Shown here piece by piece: positions 15,946-24,789 of a stretch of 64,000 nt of DNA. The notes below the pieces were generated by a model. The model was not told where the DNA came from. It was given only the letters and a program-made list of their open reading frames with translations, and did not search any database. The stretch is from Mucilaginibacter straminoryzae (lineage in GTDB: Bacteria > Bacteroidota > Bacteroidia > Sphingobacteriales > Sphingobacteriaceae), in assembly GCF_022953055.1 (NCBI RefSeq), contig NZ_JALJEJ010000008.1, forward strand, positions 124,001-188,000, given 5' to 3'. A program made the translations under genes and the position numbers. Every line of letters begins with the position of its first letter. Position 1 is the first letter of the stretch.

Positions 15946-18633
15946 TTAAAGCCACTGATTGAATTTATTGATGAAGCAGTTTTTAACGAATTGGGTAAGC
16001 AGGCAATAGCTGAACAGGATACCTATAAGCCATGGAAAAAAGCTGAATGGTAACCACTGCATCTTTAACACTGGTGCAAGCGGAGTAAACGGCAAACTGA
16101 TACCAATAACCATGATGGCCGTAGTAAGCGCCAGCACAGGTGCTGCCGCCCAACTCTGGATGAAAGGTATCTTACGCGTGCGGATCATATGCACGATCAA
16201 TGTTTGGGATAACAGGCTTTCTACAAACCACCCGGTCTGAAACAGGGTTTGATGCGCAGGTAGATTGGCCTTAAAAACAAACCATAGTACCGCAAATGTG
16301 GCATAATCGAATATCGAGCTGATGGGGCCGATAAACATCATAAACTTGCTGATGCCTGAAGCATCCCATTTGCGCGGTTGTACAATGTATTCTTCGTCCA
16401 TGCTATCCCATGGGATTGATATTTGCGATATATCATACAATAAGTTATTCACCAGTATCTGTATGGGCAACATCGGAAGGAACGGCAGTAAGGCACTGGC
16501 GCCCAACATACTGAACATATTACCAAAGTTGCTGCTGGCGGTCATTTTAATGTATTTGATAATGTTACCAAAAGTTCTTCTGCCATAAATTACGCCCTTG
16601 CGCAATACCATCAGGTCTTTTTCGAGCAAGATGATGTCTGCACTTTCTTTAGCGATATCTACCGCAGTATCCACCGAAATTCCTACATCTGCATCACGCA
16701 ATGCAGCAGCATCGTTAATACCATCGCCCATAAAACCTACTGTGTGGCCTTTCTCCTGCAACACTTTTACTACCCGCGATTTCTGTAACGGACTTAACTT
16801 AGCCATGATGCTTACTGTATCTAAACTGCCTTTCAGCTCGTCGTCGCTCATTTTTTCCAACTCCTTACCCAATAGGATATGGTTAACTGGAATACCTACA
16901 TCCTGGCAAATCTTTCTGGCAACAATCTCATTATCGCCTGTCAGCACTTTTATTTCGACACCTAATTTGTGCAAGGCCTCTATAGATGGTTTGGCAGAAG
17001 GCTTGGCAGGATCCAGAAAACCAATAAAACCGGTTAAAACCATGTTGCTTTCGTCTTCTACAGAATAAGTTAAAGGGCGCTCATCATAGGCTTTTACTGC
17101 AACCAATAATACCCGCAGACCTTCTTCATTTAATTTCCTCGACGTATTCAGTACCGTCTTACGCATCTTTCCATCCATCGGGATAATTGCGTTTGTTTTG
17201 ATCTGCAATTGCTGATCTGAACCCGGATTAAAAGCATGGGTGCATAAATCCAGCATTTCTTCTACCGCACCTTTACAAATAAGCAGATGTTGATGACTGG
17301 CGTCTTCCAGAATAACAGACATACGTCTGCGCTGGAAATCGAAAGGTATTTCGTCTATTTTATGATAGGTTTCTCCTTCTTGCATGCAAGCGTGCTCATC
17401 GGCATGCTCCAGAACGGCAATGTCTAGCAGATTTTTTAAACCTGTTTGGTAATAACTGTTCAGATAAGCCCATTTCATTACTTCGTTATCCTCTGCACCA
17501 GCTACGTTCAGGTGTCTTTCCAGCACAATCTTATCCATGGTAAGGGTACCTGTCTTGTCCGTACAGAGAATATCCATAGCGCCAATGTTCTGTATCGCAT
17601 TCAGGCGTTTTACCACTACTTTGCGTTTAGACATATTAACAGCTCCTTTAGCCAGGTTAGCCGTTACAATCATGGGCAGCATTTCGGGGGTAAGCCCTAC
17701 AGCGATAGACAAGCCGAACAGAAATGCTTCCAGCCAGTTGTCTTTCGTAAAGCCGTTGATCAGCATCACTGCAGGCACCATCACCAGCATGAAACGAATA
17801 AGCAGCCAGCTCACACTGTTTACACCCTTATCAAAACTTGTTTCGGCGCGTTTGCCAACCAATGACTTTGAAAGCGACCCGAAATAGGTTTTGTCGCCCG
17901 TGTTCACAATAACGGCCATGGCAGTTCCGCTTACCACGTTTGTGCCCATAAAGCAGGTATTATTTAATTCTAATACGGAGAAAAAAACAGCATCAGGGAC
18001 TGCAGCGGAAATTTTTTCAACAGGAACAGATTCACCTGTCAGCATGGCCTGGCTTACAAACAGATCTTTTGATTGCAGAATGCGTACATCAGCGGGGATC
18101 ATGTCACCTGCTGCCAGTTGAATGATGTCGCCGGGAACCAATTGCTTGATATCTACTTCTTCCCTTGCGCCGACTGGCCGCAGAACTGTAGCGGTGGTTC
18201 TGACCATGGATTTCAGCTTCTCTGCCGCCTTGTTGCTGCGATACTCCTGCACAAATCTTAGCAGTACGCTAAGGATAACCATAATACTGATGATCAGCAC
18301 CGTTGAATAATCGCTATCTGACGGTGCCTGGATAATGACATCGGTAATCATTGAAATAACAGCCAGTACAACCAGTACGCCTATAAACGGATTAAGGAAG
18401 GCTTGTAATAGCTGTAAATACCAGGCAGGCGCCTGTTCATGGGACACTTCATTCAGCCCGTAGATCAGTAAACGTGAACGTACCTGGTCTTTTTCAAGCC
18501 CGGTCTCATTACCATCTAACAGAGTAAAACATTCTTTTTTTTCAGCTGCAGCAATTCTTTTCAGGTGAAGTTCGGCTGCATAGTCGAGGCCCTTGTAGTT
18601 TAGGCCTACAATGTGGTTACTTCTTTTAAGCAT
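15946..18633 (-). CDS. mgtA: Mg2+-translocating P-type ATPase
   Basis: An 895-residue P-type ATPase of the MgtA/MgtB (type IIIB) group that imports Mg2+ across the inner membrane. The actuator motif is MLTGESVP, the phosphorylation motif is DKTGTLT, and the hinge region has GDGINDAAALRDADVGISVD. About ten membrane segments fit the class, and the NNLLYDISQISIPWDSMDEEYI stretch near the C-terminus is MgtA-like. The length fits the family. Upstream at 18776-18790 is a Fur-like box, and a Fur-family gene precedes it on the same strand. No Mg-sensing leader that I recognise is present. Confidence 0.93.
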   Translation of the reverse strand: MLKRSNHIVGLNYKGLDYAAELHLKRIAAAEKKECFTLLDGNETGLEKDQVRSRLLIYGLNEVSHEQAPAWYLQLLQAFLNPFIGVLVVLAVISMITDVIIQAPSDSDYSTVLIISIMVILSVLLRFVQEYRSNKAAEKLKSMVRTTATVLRPVGAREEVDIKQLVPGDIIQLAAGDMIPADVRILQSKDLFVSQAMLTGESVPVEKISAAVPDAVFFSVLELNNTCFMGTNVVSGTAMAVIVNTGDKTYFGSLSKSLVGKRAETSFDKGVNSVSWLLIRFMLVMVPAVMLINGFTKDNWLEAFLFGLSIAVGLTPEMLPMIVTANLAKGAVNMSKRKVVVKRLNAIQNIGAMDILCTDKTGTLTMDKIVLERHLNVAGAEDNEVMKWAYLNSYYQTGLKNLLDIAVLEHADEHACMQEGETYHKIDEIPFDFQRRRMSVILEDASHQHLLICKGAVEEMLDLCTHAFNPGSDQQLQIKTNAIIPMDGKMRKTVLNTSRKLNEEGLRVLLVAVKAYDERPLTYSVEDESNMVLTGFIGFLDPAKPSAKPSIEALHKLGVEIKVLTGDNEIVARKICQDVGIPVNHILLGKELEKMSDDELKGSLDTVSIMAKLSPLQKSRVVKVLQEKGHTVGFMGDGINDAAALRDADVGISVDTAVDIAKESADIILLEKDLMVLRKGVIYGRRTFGNIIKYIKMTASSNFGNMFSMLGASALLPFLPMLPIQILVNNLLYDISQISIPWDSMDEEYIVQPRKWDASGISKFMMFIGPISSIFDYATFAVLWFVFKANLPAHQTLFQTGWFVESLLSQTLIVHMIRTRKIPFIQSWAAAPVLALTTAIMVIGISLPFTPLAPVLKMQWLPFSFFPWLIGILFSYCLLTQFVKNCFINKFNQWL

Positions 18634-18775
18634 ACGTCATGATTAGCCCTGCCGGGCCAGCTTAAAAGAAGTGGTCCCGGTCAGGAAATTTCCATTAATT
18701 GATTTTGATAACTACTCGGACCAGAATCCATTTTTCTTGTTTTTTTTGACGCTGCGAAGTAAGAGAAAAAATATT

Positions 18776-18790
18776 TGCAATGCAATTGCA
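18776..18790. promoter_or_regulatory. Candidate Fur-family box (7-1-7)
   Basis: TGCAATGCAATTGCA has TGCAATG and AATTGCA around one central base, with 6 of 7 symmetric positions matching. Fur-family sites often have this 7-1-7 form. It lies 3 bp past the stop of the Fur-family gene and 143 bp upstream of the mgtA ATG. Confidence 0.45.
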
Positions 18791-18793
18791 TTT

Positions 18794-19207
18794 TTATAGC
18801 CGGCATTTATCACAATGCCCCTTAACAATCAGGTTCATTTCTGACAAAATGAAACCCGCGGGCAAGCCAATATCAGGTATTTTTGTATCGGGCAGGCAAT
18901 AGGTTTCTTTACAAACCGTGCAATAAAAATGCACGTGGGTATCGTGGTGCTCGGCGGGGTCGCAATTATCGCATAGCGCGTATTTATGCACACCCGTACC
19001 ATCGTCTATCAAATGTACCAGGCCATTTTGCTCAAATGTTTTCAGCGTGCGGTAAATGGTAATACGATCTGCCGGCGCCATGGCTTTTTCAATGTCGCTC
19101 AGCCCTAAGGCCGACTGGCGGCTTAACAAATATTCTAAAACCAGCAGCCGCATTGCCGTAGGCTTAATGCGATGGTCTGTCAACCGTTGTTCTAAAAGTG
19201 TCGTCAT
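18794..19207 (-). CDS. Fur family metal-responsive regulator
   Basis: A 137-residue Fur-family repressor. The N-terminal winged helix (residues 1-80, with ITIYRTLKTFEQNGLV) is followed by the dimerisation domain with a His-rich stretch (HHDTHVHFYC) and two CxxC pairs, CTVC near 96 and CDKC near the C-terminus, that hold structural zinc. Fur, Zur and PerR cannot be told apart from the sequence alone. It lies between alaS and mgtA, all minus strand; the box downstream of its stop suggests control of mgtA, which is an inference. Confidence 0.88.
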   Translation of the reverse strand: MTTLLEQRLTDHRIKPTAMRLLVLEYLLSRQSALGLSDIEKAMAPADRITIYRTLKTFEQNGLVHLIDDGTGVHKYALCDNCDPAEHHDTHVHFYCTVCKETYCLPDTKIPDIGLPAGFILSEMNLIVKGHCDKCRL

Positions 19208-19238
19208 GGGGCGATCTGAATGCGGAACATGATGGTAT

Positions 19239-19258
19239 AAAAAAAGGCCCGAAGGCCT
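19239..19258 (-). terminator. Terminator after alaS
   Basis: On the minus strand AGGCC-TTCG-GGCCT is followed by a T run (seven or more T), just downstream of the alaS stop. Confidence 0.75.
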
Positions 19259-19283
19259 GTTATCTTAATTTCTGAATTCGCAA

Positions 19284-21989
19284 TTAAGCGATATAACTTT
19301 CTGCCTTCTGTAAAGCTTTGTCCAATCCGGTGATATCTTTACCGCCTGCTGTTGCGAAGAAAGGCTGACCGCCGCCACCACCCTGGATCTCTTTAGCCAG
19401 TTCGCGAACGATGTTACCGGCATTTAATCCTTTTTCTTTTACCAGGTTATCGGCGATCATCACCGTCAGGTTTGGTTTGCCGTCGAAATCAGCAGCCAAT
19501 ACCAGGAACAGGTTCGGAACGATGTCTTTCAGCTGATACGCCAACGTTTTTACAGCTTCTGCATTTGGTAAAGCTACTTTATCTGCGAGGAAGTTAATTC
19601 CGTTGACGGCTTTAGCTTTAGCAGCCAGCTCGGTTTTTAAACCGGCAGCCTTTTCCAGTATAGAGCGTTCAATGTCCTTCTTCAGCTTATTGTTCTCTTC
19701 CAGCAAGCTTTCAACACTTTTAGCTACATCTTTAGGGTTCTTCAGCAGTTCTTTCAGTTGTTGAATCAGCTTGCTTTGGTCGCTGATATAGTTTTCTGCG
19801 ATAATGCCGGTAATGGCCTCGATCCGGCGGACACCGGCAGCAACAGCGCTTTCTGAAGTGATCTTGAAGAAACCGATCTGCCCCGTAGCTTTTACGTGTG
19901 TACCACCGCAAAGCTCTTTAGAGTAATTATCATCAAATGTGATAACGCGCACAAAGTCGCCATACTTTTCGCCGAACAATGCGGTAACACCGCTGGCCAG
20001 CGCTTCCTGGTAAGGCACGTTCCGTTCTTCTTTCAGGAAGATATTCTCGCGGATTTTTGCATTGACAATCTGTTCAATTTGCTGTATTTCTTCTTCGGTT
20101 ACTTTGGCGAAGTGTGAAAAGTCGAACCGCAGGTAATCGCTGTTTACTAATGAACCTTTCTGATTCACATGCGAACCCAACACCTGCTTCATCGCGGCAT
20201 GCAATAAGTGGGTTGCCGAGTGATTGCGATTAGTACTTTGACGGCGCTCCGGATCTACATAAGCGGTCAATACATCGCTGACATTTTCAGGCAGTTCGTC
20301 TGCAAAATGAACAATCAGGCCATTCTCTTTTTTAGTATCCGTAACCTTTATGATAGAACCATCAAGAAAGATCAGTTCACCTGTATCGCCCACCTGGCCA
20401 CCGCTTTCGGCATAAAAAGGCGTTTTATCTAACACAATCTGGTACTGCTCTTTACCCTTGGCTTTTACCTTGCGGTATTTCACCACGTGGGCTACCGTCT
20501 CTAATTCATCATACCCGGTAAATTCTACGTTATCCTCTTCCTGCAGCAAAATCCAATCACCGGTATCAATAGCCGTAGCTGCACGCGAACGGTCTTTTTG
20601 TTTTTGAAGTTCAGCTTCGAAGCCTTGCATATCAACCTTTAAACCAGCTTCACGAGCTATAAGCTCCGTAAGATCAATCGGGAATCCGTATGTATCTTGT
20701 AATTCAAAAGCAAGAGGTCCAGAAATTATATTAGTTGAAGAATCAGTTAATACTTGTATTGGTGAACTTTCAAAAGTTTTCTTAACTAATATATAATCAT
20801 TAATCTTTCTAATTCCTAATCCTAAAGTCCTTAAGAAACTCACCTCCTCTTCCAGTACCACTTTTTGCACAAAGTCTTTCTGGTTCCAAAGCTCGTCGAA
20901 CACGCCTTTGAATTGCTCAGCCAGTAGCGGCACTAACTGGTTTAAGAAGGGTTCTTTAAAGCCCAGATATTGATATTGGTAACGCACCGCACGGCGAAGG
21001 ATACGACGGATTACATAACCTGCCTTATTATTAGAAGGTAGCTGACCATCTGCAATAGCAAAGCTGATGGCGCGGATATGGTCGGCCATTACACGCATTG
21101 CTACGGCTTCGTTCCAGGCGGAAGAGGAGGCCCCTCCCAAACCCTCCCCTGAAGGGAGGGCTTCCTTATCATATACTTTACCGCTTTTACCTGCAATAAA
21201 GTTTATCAGCGGCATAAAAACATCGGTATCGTAGTTGGACGTTTTATTTTGTAGTACGCGCACCAACCGCTCGAAGCCCATACCGGTATCCACGTGTTTT
21301 GCCGGAAGCGATTGCAGCGAACCATCTTTTAAACGGTTGAACTGCATGAATACGTTGTTCCAGATCTCGATCACGTTCGGGTCGTCGGCATTTACCAGTT
21401 GCGCACCGGAGACTGCTACGCGCTCTTCGTCCGTACGGCCGTCAAAGTGTATTTCAGAACATGGTCCGCATGGGCCGGTTTCGCCCATTTCCCAAAAGTT
21501 ATCTTTCTTATTTCCGGGCAAGATATGATCTTCCGCTACAAACTGTTTCCATAAATCATAAGCCTCCTGGTCGCGTTCCAGACCTTCTTTTTCGTCCCCC
21601 TGAAAGTAAGTGACATACAACCGGTCTTTTGGTAATTTGTAAACTTCGGTTAGTAATTCCCAGCTCCATTCAATGGCTTCTTTTTTAAAATAGTCGCCGA
21701 AGCTCCAGTTGCCCAGCATCTCGAACATGGTGTGGTGATAGGTATCTATACCCACTTCTTCCAAATCGTTATGCTTTCCAGATACCCGCAAACAACGCTG
21801 GGTATCCGCAACGCGCGGAAATTTGGCAGGCGCTTCACCCAGGAAAATATCCTTAAACTGGTTCATCCCTGCGTTGGTGAACATCAGTGTCGGGTCGTTC
21901 TTTACCACAATTGGCGCCGAAGGAACGATGGTATGTCCTTTGGAAGCAAAAAAATCTAAAAATGCCTGGCGTATTTCCTGAGCTGTCAT
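19284..21989 (-). CDS. alaS: Alanyl-tRNA synthetase
   Basis: A 901-residue class II synthetase that attaches alanine to tRNA-Ala and edits mischarged tRNA. The catalytic core starts at MTAQEIRQAFLDFFASKGH, the editing domain has HSATHLLHAA and CGGTHV, and the C-terminal DHHA1 domain ends with GGGGGQPFFATAGG. Two oddities interrupt the conserved core: a repeat-encoded insert (PSGEGLGG, bases 21130-21161) and a low-GC patch (about 20690-20830) encoding TFESSPIQVLTDSSTNIISG. Both keep the frame, and the essential motifs are intact, so the enzyme should work. The ATG at 21989 has a -7 box 21 bp upstream. Confidence 0.96.
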   Translation of the reverse strand: MTAQEIRQAFLDFFASKGHTIVPSAPIVVKNDPTLMFTNAGMNQFKDIFLGEAPAKFPRVADTQRCLRVSGKHNDLEEVGIDTYHHTMFEMLGNWSFGDYFKKEAIEWSWELLTEVYKLPKDRLYVTYFQGDEKEGLERDQEAYDLWKQFVAEDHILPGNKKDNFWEMGETGPCGPCSEIHFDGRTDEERVAVSGAQLVNADDPNVIEIWNNVFMQFNRLKDGSLQSLPAKHVDTGMGFERLVRVLQNKTSNYDTDVFMPLINFIAGKSGKVYDKEALPSGEGLGGASSSAWNEAVAMRVMADHIRAISFAIADGQLPSNNKAGYVIRRILRRAVRYQYQYLGFKEPFLNQLVPLLAEQFKGVFDELWNQKDFVQKVVLEEEVSFLRTLGLGIRKINDYILVKKTFESSPIQVLTDSSTNIISGPLAFELQDTYGFPIDLTELIAREAGLKVDMQGFEAELQKQKDRSRAATAIDTGDWILLQEEDNVEFTGYDELETVAHVVKYRKVKAKGKEQYQIVLDKTPFYAESGGQVGDTGELIFLDGSIIKVTDTKKENGLIVHFADELPENVSDVLTAYVDPERRQSTNRNHSATHLLHAAMKQVLGSHVNQKGSLVNSDYLRFDFSHFAKVTEEEIQQIEQIVNAKIRENIFLKEERNVPYQEALASGVTALFGEKYGDFVRVITFDDNYSKELCGGTHVKATGQIGFFKITSESAVAAGVRRIEAITGIIAENYISDQSKLIQQLKELLKNPKDVAKSVESLLEENNKLKKDIERSILEKAAGLKTELAAKAKAVNGINFLADKVALPNAEAVKTLAYQLKDIVPNLFLVLAADFDGKPNLTVMIADNLVKEKGLNAGNIVRELAKEIQGGGGGQPFFATAGGKDITGLDKALQKAESYIA
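21130..21161 (-). repeat. REP-like GC-rich palindrome inside alaS
   Basis: Read on the minus strand it begins GCCCTCCCTTCAGGGGAGGG and continues TTTGGGAGGGGC. The same element, with small loop and linker differences, lies between genes at 46015-46045. Here it is translated in frame, adding the Gly/Ser-rich LPSGEGLGGAS segment to AlaS. Confidence 0.85.
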
Positions 21990-22009
21990 TACTAAATATT
22001 ATAGGAGCG

Positions 22010-22017
22010 CAAAGATA
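22010..22017 (-). promoter_or_regulatory. alaS -7 promoter box
   Basis: CAAAGATA on the plus strand reads TATCTTTG on the minus strand, matching TAnnTTTG; the alaS ATG follows 20 nt later. Confidence 0.5.
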
Positions 22018-22023
22018 GACATA

Positions 22024-22127
22024 AGTCGGTGAGTCCGAAAGTCTGGAAGTCAGAAAGTCGATGAGTTAGAAAGTCAGTGAGTCAGTGAGTCAGAAAGTCG
22101 GTGAGTCCGTGAGTCCGTAAGTATAGA
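22024..22127. repeat. Degenerate 8-bp tandem array, AGTCNNNN x 13
   Basis: Thirteen consecutive 8-bp units begin AGT, eleven of them AGTC, in exact register; the last four bases vary among a few words (GGTG, CGAA, AGAA, AGTG, CGTG). The unit length is not a multiple of three, so it is not protein coding. Confidence 0.9.
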
Positions 22128-22206
22128 TGCACATCTACACATTATCACATTTGTAATCTGTACATCCGCACATCTCTACACATTAGCACATCCGAACATC
22201 CATAAA
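22128..22206. repeat. CACATC-word degenerate repeat
   Basis: The second half of the alaS-merR spacer is built from CACATC, CACATT, ACATCC and CTACAC words repeated at irregular spacing. It runs into the merR promoter. Confidence 0.7.
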
Positions 22207-22237
22207 TTTGCACATCCGCACATCTACTGTATATTTG
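22207..22237 (+). promoter_or_regulatory. merR promoter giving a leaderless transcript
   Basis: TTTG at 22207-22210, exactly 19 nt, then TATATTTG at 22230-22237: a full Bacteroidota consensus. The ATG is at 22242, only 4 bases after the -7 box, so the transcript should start at or next to the start codon. Confidence 0.7.
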
Positions 22238-22241
22238 CACC

Positions 22242-22577
22242 ATGCCTTACAAAGAACGCGAGATCAACAAGATGTACTATACCATGGGCGAGGTTTCGAC
22301 TATGTTTAACGTGAATCAGTCGCTGTTAAGGTATTACGAAAAAGAGTTTGATATTCTTCAGCCCAAAAAGAACAAAAAGGGCAACCGCTATTTTACTGCC
22401 GAGGATATCGAGAACCTGAAGGTGATCCTATTCCTCATTCGCGAAAAGGGTTATACTATCCCTGGCGCACGTGAGCATATCCGTGGCAACCTTAACCAGG
22501 TGAAAGAAACCCAACGCATGATCGGTGTAATGGAGGATATGAAAAAATTCCTGCTCGAGGTTCGCGACCAGCTTTAA
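22242..22577 (+). CDS. MerR family transcriptional regulator
   Basis: A 111-residue MerR-type protein. The N-terminal winged helix reads YTMGEVSTMFNVNQSLLRYYEKEFDIL (about residues 13-39) and GNRYFTAEDIENLKVILFLI, followed by a short helix with no effector domain. Orthologues sit near comEC in this group and are usually about this length. It is 32 bp upstream of comEC and in the same direction, so the two may form an operon. A leaderless promoter lies directly upstream. Confidence 0.87.
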   Translation: MPYKEREINKMYYTMGEVSTMFNVNQSLLRYYEKEFDILQPKKNKKGNRYFTAEDIENLKVILFLIREKGYTIPGAREHIRGNLNQVKETQRMIGVMEDMKKFLLEVRDQL

Positions 22578-22609
22578 TAATCTTATTTTAGCGCTAACGT
22601 AAACCCGCA

Positions 22610-24709
22610 ATGTTAGCCGAGCACAAAGGCGAAATACCTTTTTTAATCTACCTGATGCCGTTCTTGGCGGGCATTATCGCTGGCCTCTATTTCCCTGTTT
22701 CCGTAGAGATCCTTTACATTAGTATTGCTGTATTATTCTGCTTCTTTTTAGCGCTGAACTTAACTTTTGGTAAAGCGAATATCTACAACCATTCGTGGAT
22801 CGGCGGGCTATTGATCCACCTGTTGCTTTTTATGATTGGTTACACCGCTTTGGAACTGAACGATAACCGGACTGATAAAGCTTATTTTGAAAAGCAACGC
22901 GCCGACCTATTACTCGTCAGGGTAAGCAACGAGCCTGTAGTGAAGCAGAAATATGTGAGGTGTATTGCGGATGTACTGCAATGCGGCGACTTATACAACC
23001 AAAGAAAGGCCAGCGGTAAGCTGCTGCTGACCATTATGCCAGATGAACGGCACCAACTACAATACGGCGACGAACTATTGATCCCGGCTAATTACCGCGC
23101 CGTTGATCCGCCTGCTAATCCTGCAGGGTTTAATTATAAGGCTTACCTGGCGCATCAGAATATTTATGCGCAAAGCTTCCTTTATCCGGGTCAGTATCGG
23201 GTGATGGGTTATCAACCGGCTAACCAAATCATTAATTCAGCACTGAAAACCCGGCAATATTTCGTCTCGCTGTTTAAAGCCAATATCAAAGATACCACTG
23301 CTGCTGCCATTGCCAGTACGCTTATACTGGGCTACAAGGCAGACTTAAGTCCGGAAGTTACACAAACCTATTCGCGTACGGGCACTATCCACGTGCTGTC
23401 TGTTTCCGGTGCGCACGTCGCGGTTGTTTATGCGTTTATTGCCTTTCTGTTAGGCCTGCTAAAACATTCACGCAAAACGCAATGGCTAAAAGCAATTATC
23501 GCTATTCTCCTGATCTGGGCTTACGCCTTGCTTACCGGCTTCTCTCCTGCCGTTTGCCGTGCAGCATTGATGGTCAGTATGGTAATTATTGGTAACACCA
23601 GCTTCCAGTACGTAAACATGGCTAATCTGTTGGCGTTTTCTGCTTTTTTGTTACTGCTTTACAATCCGCTAATGCTGGTTGACGTCGGTTTTCAGCTTTC
23701 TTACCTGGCCGTTGCCGGTCTGCTGATGTTTCAACCCGTGATTAATAACTGGATCACCTTTAAAAGTAAATACGCTGCCACGCTCTGGTATTATATTTCT
23801 GCCTCGCTTGCTGCTCAACTGATCACATTTCCACTTAGTGCCTATTACTTTCATCAGTTCCCGGTGTACTTCCTCATCAGTAACCTGCTAATTATTCTGC
23901 CGTCTGCCGTTATCCTTTATTCGGGCCTTTCCGCCCTATTGCTTTCGATGGTTCCATTTTTAAAAAGCGTAGCCGCTCTCGGGTTCTGGTTATTGGAGAA
24001 GACCCTTACTTATATGACGATGGCGCTCTCGTGGATAGAGCACCTACCGTACGCGAGCGTTAACAAGTTATGGTATACTCTGCCCGATTGTCTACTGCTT
24101 TCTGGAATGGTGCTGCTACTGTTTTTGTTTTTCTTCAACCGGCAGGTGCGTTACCTGACGGCAAGCCTGGTTTGCCTGCTTCTTTTTTCCGCGTCGCATA
24201 GCTATGGTGCCATTAAACTCGCCGGCGATAACAGCATTACCTTTTTCAGCATCAATAAGCACCAGGCTATGCTATTAAAGAACGGTAGTCAAGGAACCGC
24301 CATCACCGATCTTTCTGCTGCCGACCCTGTTTTTAAATATACCATTCAACCTGCCGCTGATAGTCTCGGGATAACATATCTGACGATAATCAACCAAAAT
24401 GAAGACCTATCCAAAAACTATCTAAAAAAGCGAAATGATCTGCTGCAGTTTAAGCAGATGAGGGTTTTCATGTTAAGGCCGGAATATTTACCCGGGAGCG
24501 GAAAAATAGATGTCGATTACCTTTACGTTACCGGCAATCCGCATTTTCAATTAAGTGATATCAGCCAAATGATAGCTTACAAAATGCTGGTGATAGATGC
24601 CACCAATAGCGCAAAAAATATAGAATGCATGGTTGCTGAAGCGGAAAGCCTGAAAATAAAATATTACGTGCTTAAACGTAACAAATCGCTAACAGTCTCA
24701 TCTAATTAA
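22610..24709 (+). CDS. comEC: ComEC/Rec2 DNA uptake channel protein
   Basis: A 699-residue inner-membrane protein of the ComEC/Rec2 family that moves single-stranded DNA into the cytoplasm during natural transformation. Three N-terminal membrane segments and a DUF4131 region (to about residue 180) precede the competence domain, with HVLSVSGAHVAVVYAFIAFLLG near residue 260 and GFSPAVCRAALMV. The metallo-beta-lactamase-like C-terminal domain found in many ComEC proteins is absent; a short unclassified tail of about 170 residues is present instead, as is common in Bacteroidota. Confidence 0.9.
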   Translation: MLAEHKGEIPFLIYLMPFLAGIIAGLYFPVSVEILYISIAVLFCFFLALNLTFGKANIYNHSWIGGLLIHLLLFMIGYTALELNDNRTDKAYFEKQRADLLLVRVSNEPVVKQKYVRCIADVLQCGDLYNQRKASGKLLLTIMPDERHQLQYGDELLIPANYRAVDPPANPAGFNYKAYLAHQNIYAQSFLYPGQYRVMGYQPANQIINSALKTRQYFVSLFKANIKDTTAAAIASTLILGYKADLSPEVTQTYSRTGTIHVLSVSGAHVAVVYAFIAFLLGLLKHSRKTQWLKAIIAILLIWAYALLTGFSPAVCRAALMVSMVIIGNTSFQYVNMANLLAFSAFLLLLYNPLMLVDVGFQLSYLAVAGLLMFQPVINNWITFKSKYAATLWYYISASLAAQLITFPLSAYYFHQFPVYFLISNLLIILPSAVILYSGLSALLLSMVPFLKSVAALGFWLLEKTLTYMTMALSWIEHLPYASVNKLWYTLPDCLLLSGMVLLLFLFFFNRQVRYLTASLVCLLLFSASHSYGAIKLAGDNSITFFSINKHQAMLLKNGSQGTAITDLSAADPVFKYTIQPAADSLGITYLTIINQNEDLSKNYLKKRNDLLQFKQMRVFMLRPEYLPGSGKIDVDYLYVTGNPHFQLSDISQMIAYKMLVIDATNSAKNIECMVAEAESLKIKYYVLKRNKSLTVSSN

Positions 24710-24789
24710 GGAACTACGAACAGAAAACCAATTAAGAAAATTTGTTTCTGATATAGAAAAAAGCTAAATTGAACTATTATTCAAAACAC

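Noticed and set aside
22024..22127. CRISPR array
   Set aside because: Units are 8 bp with no spacers of 30 bp, and no cas genes are nearby; it is a short-word tandem repeat.
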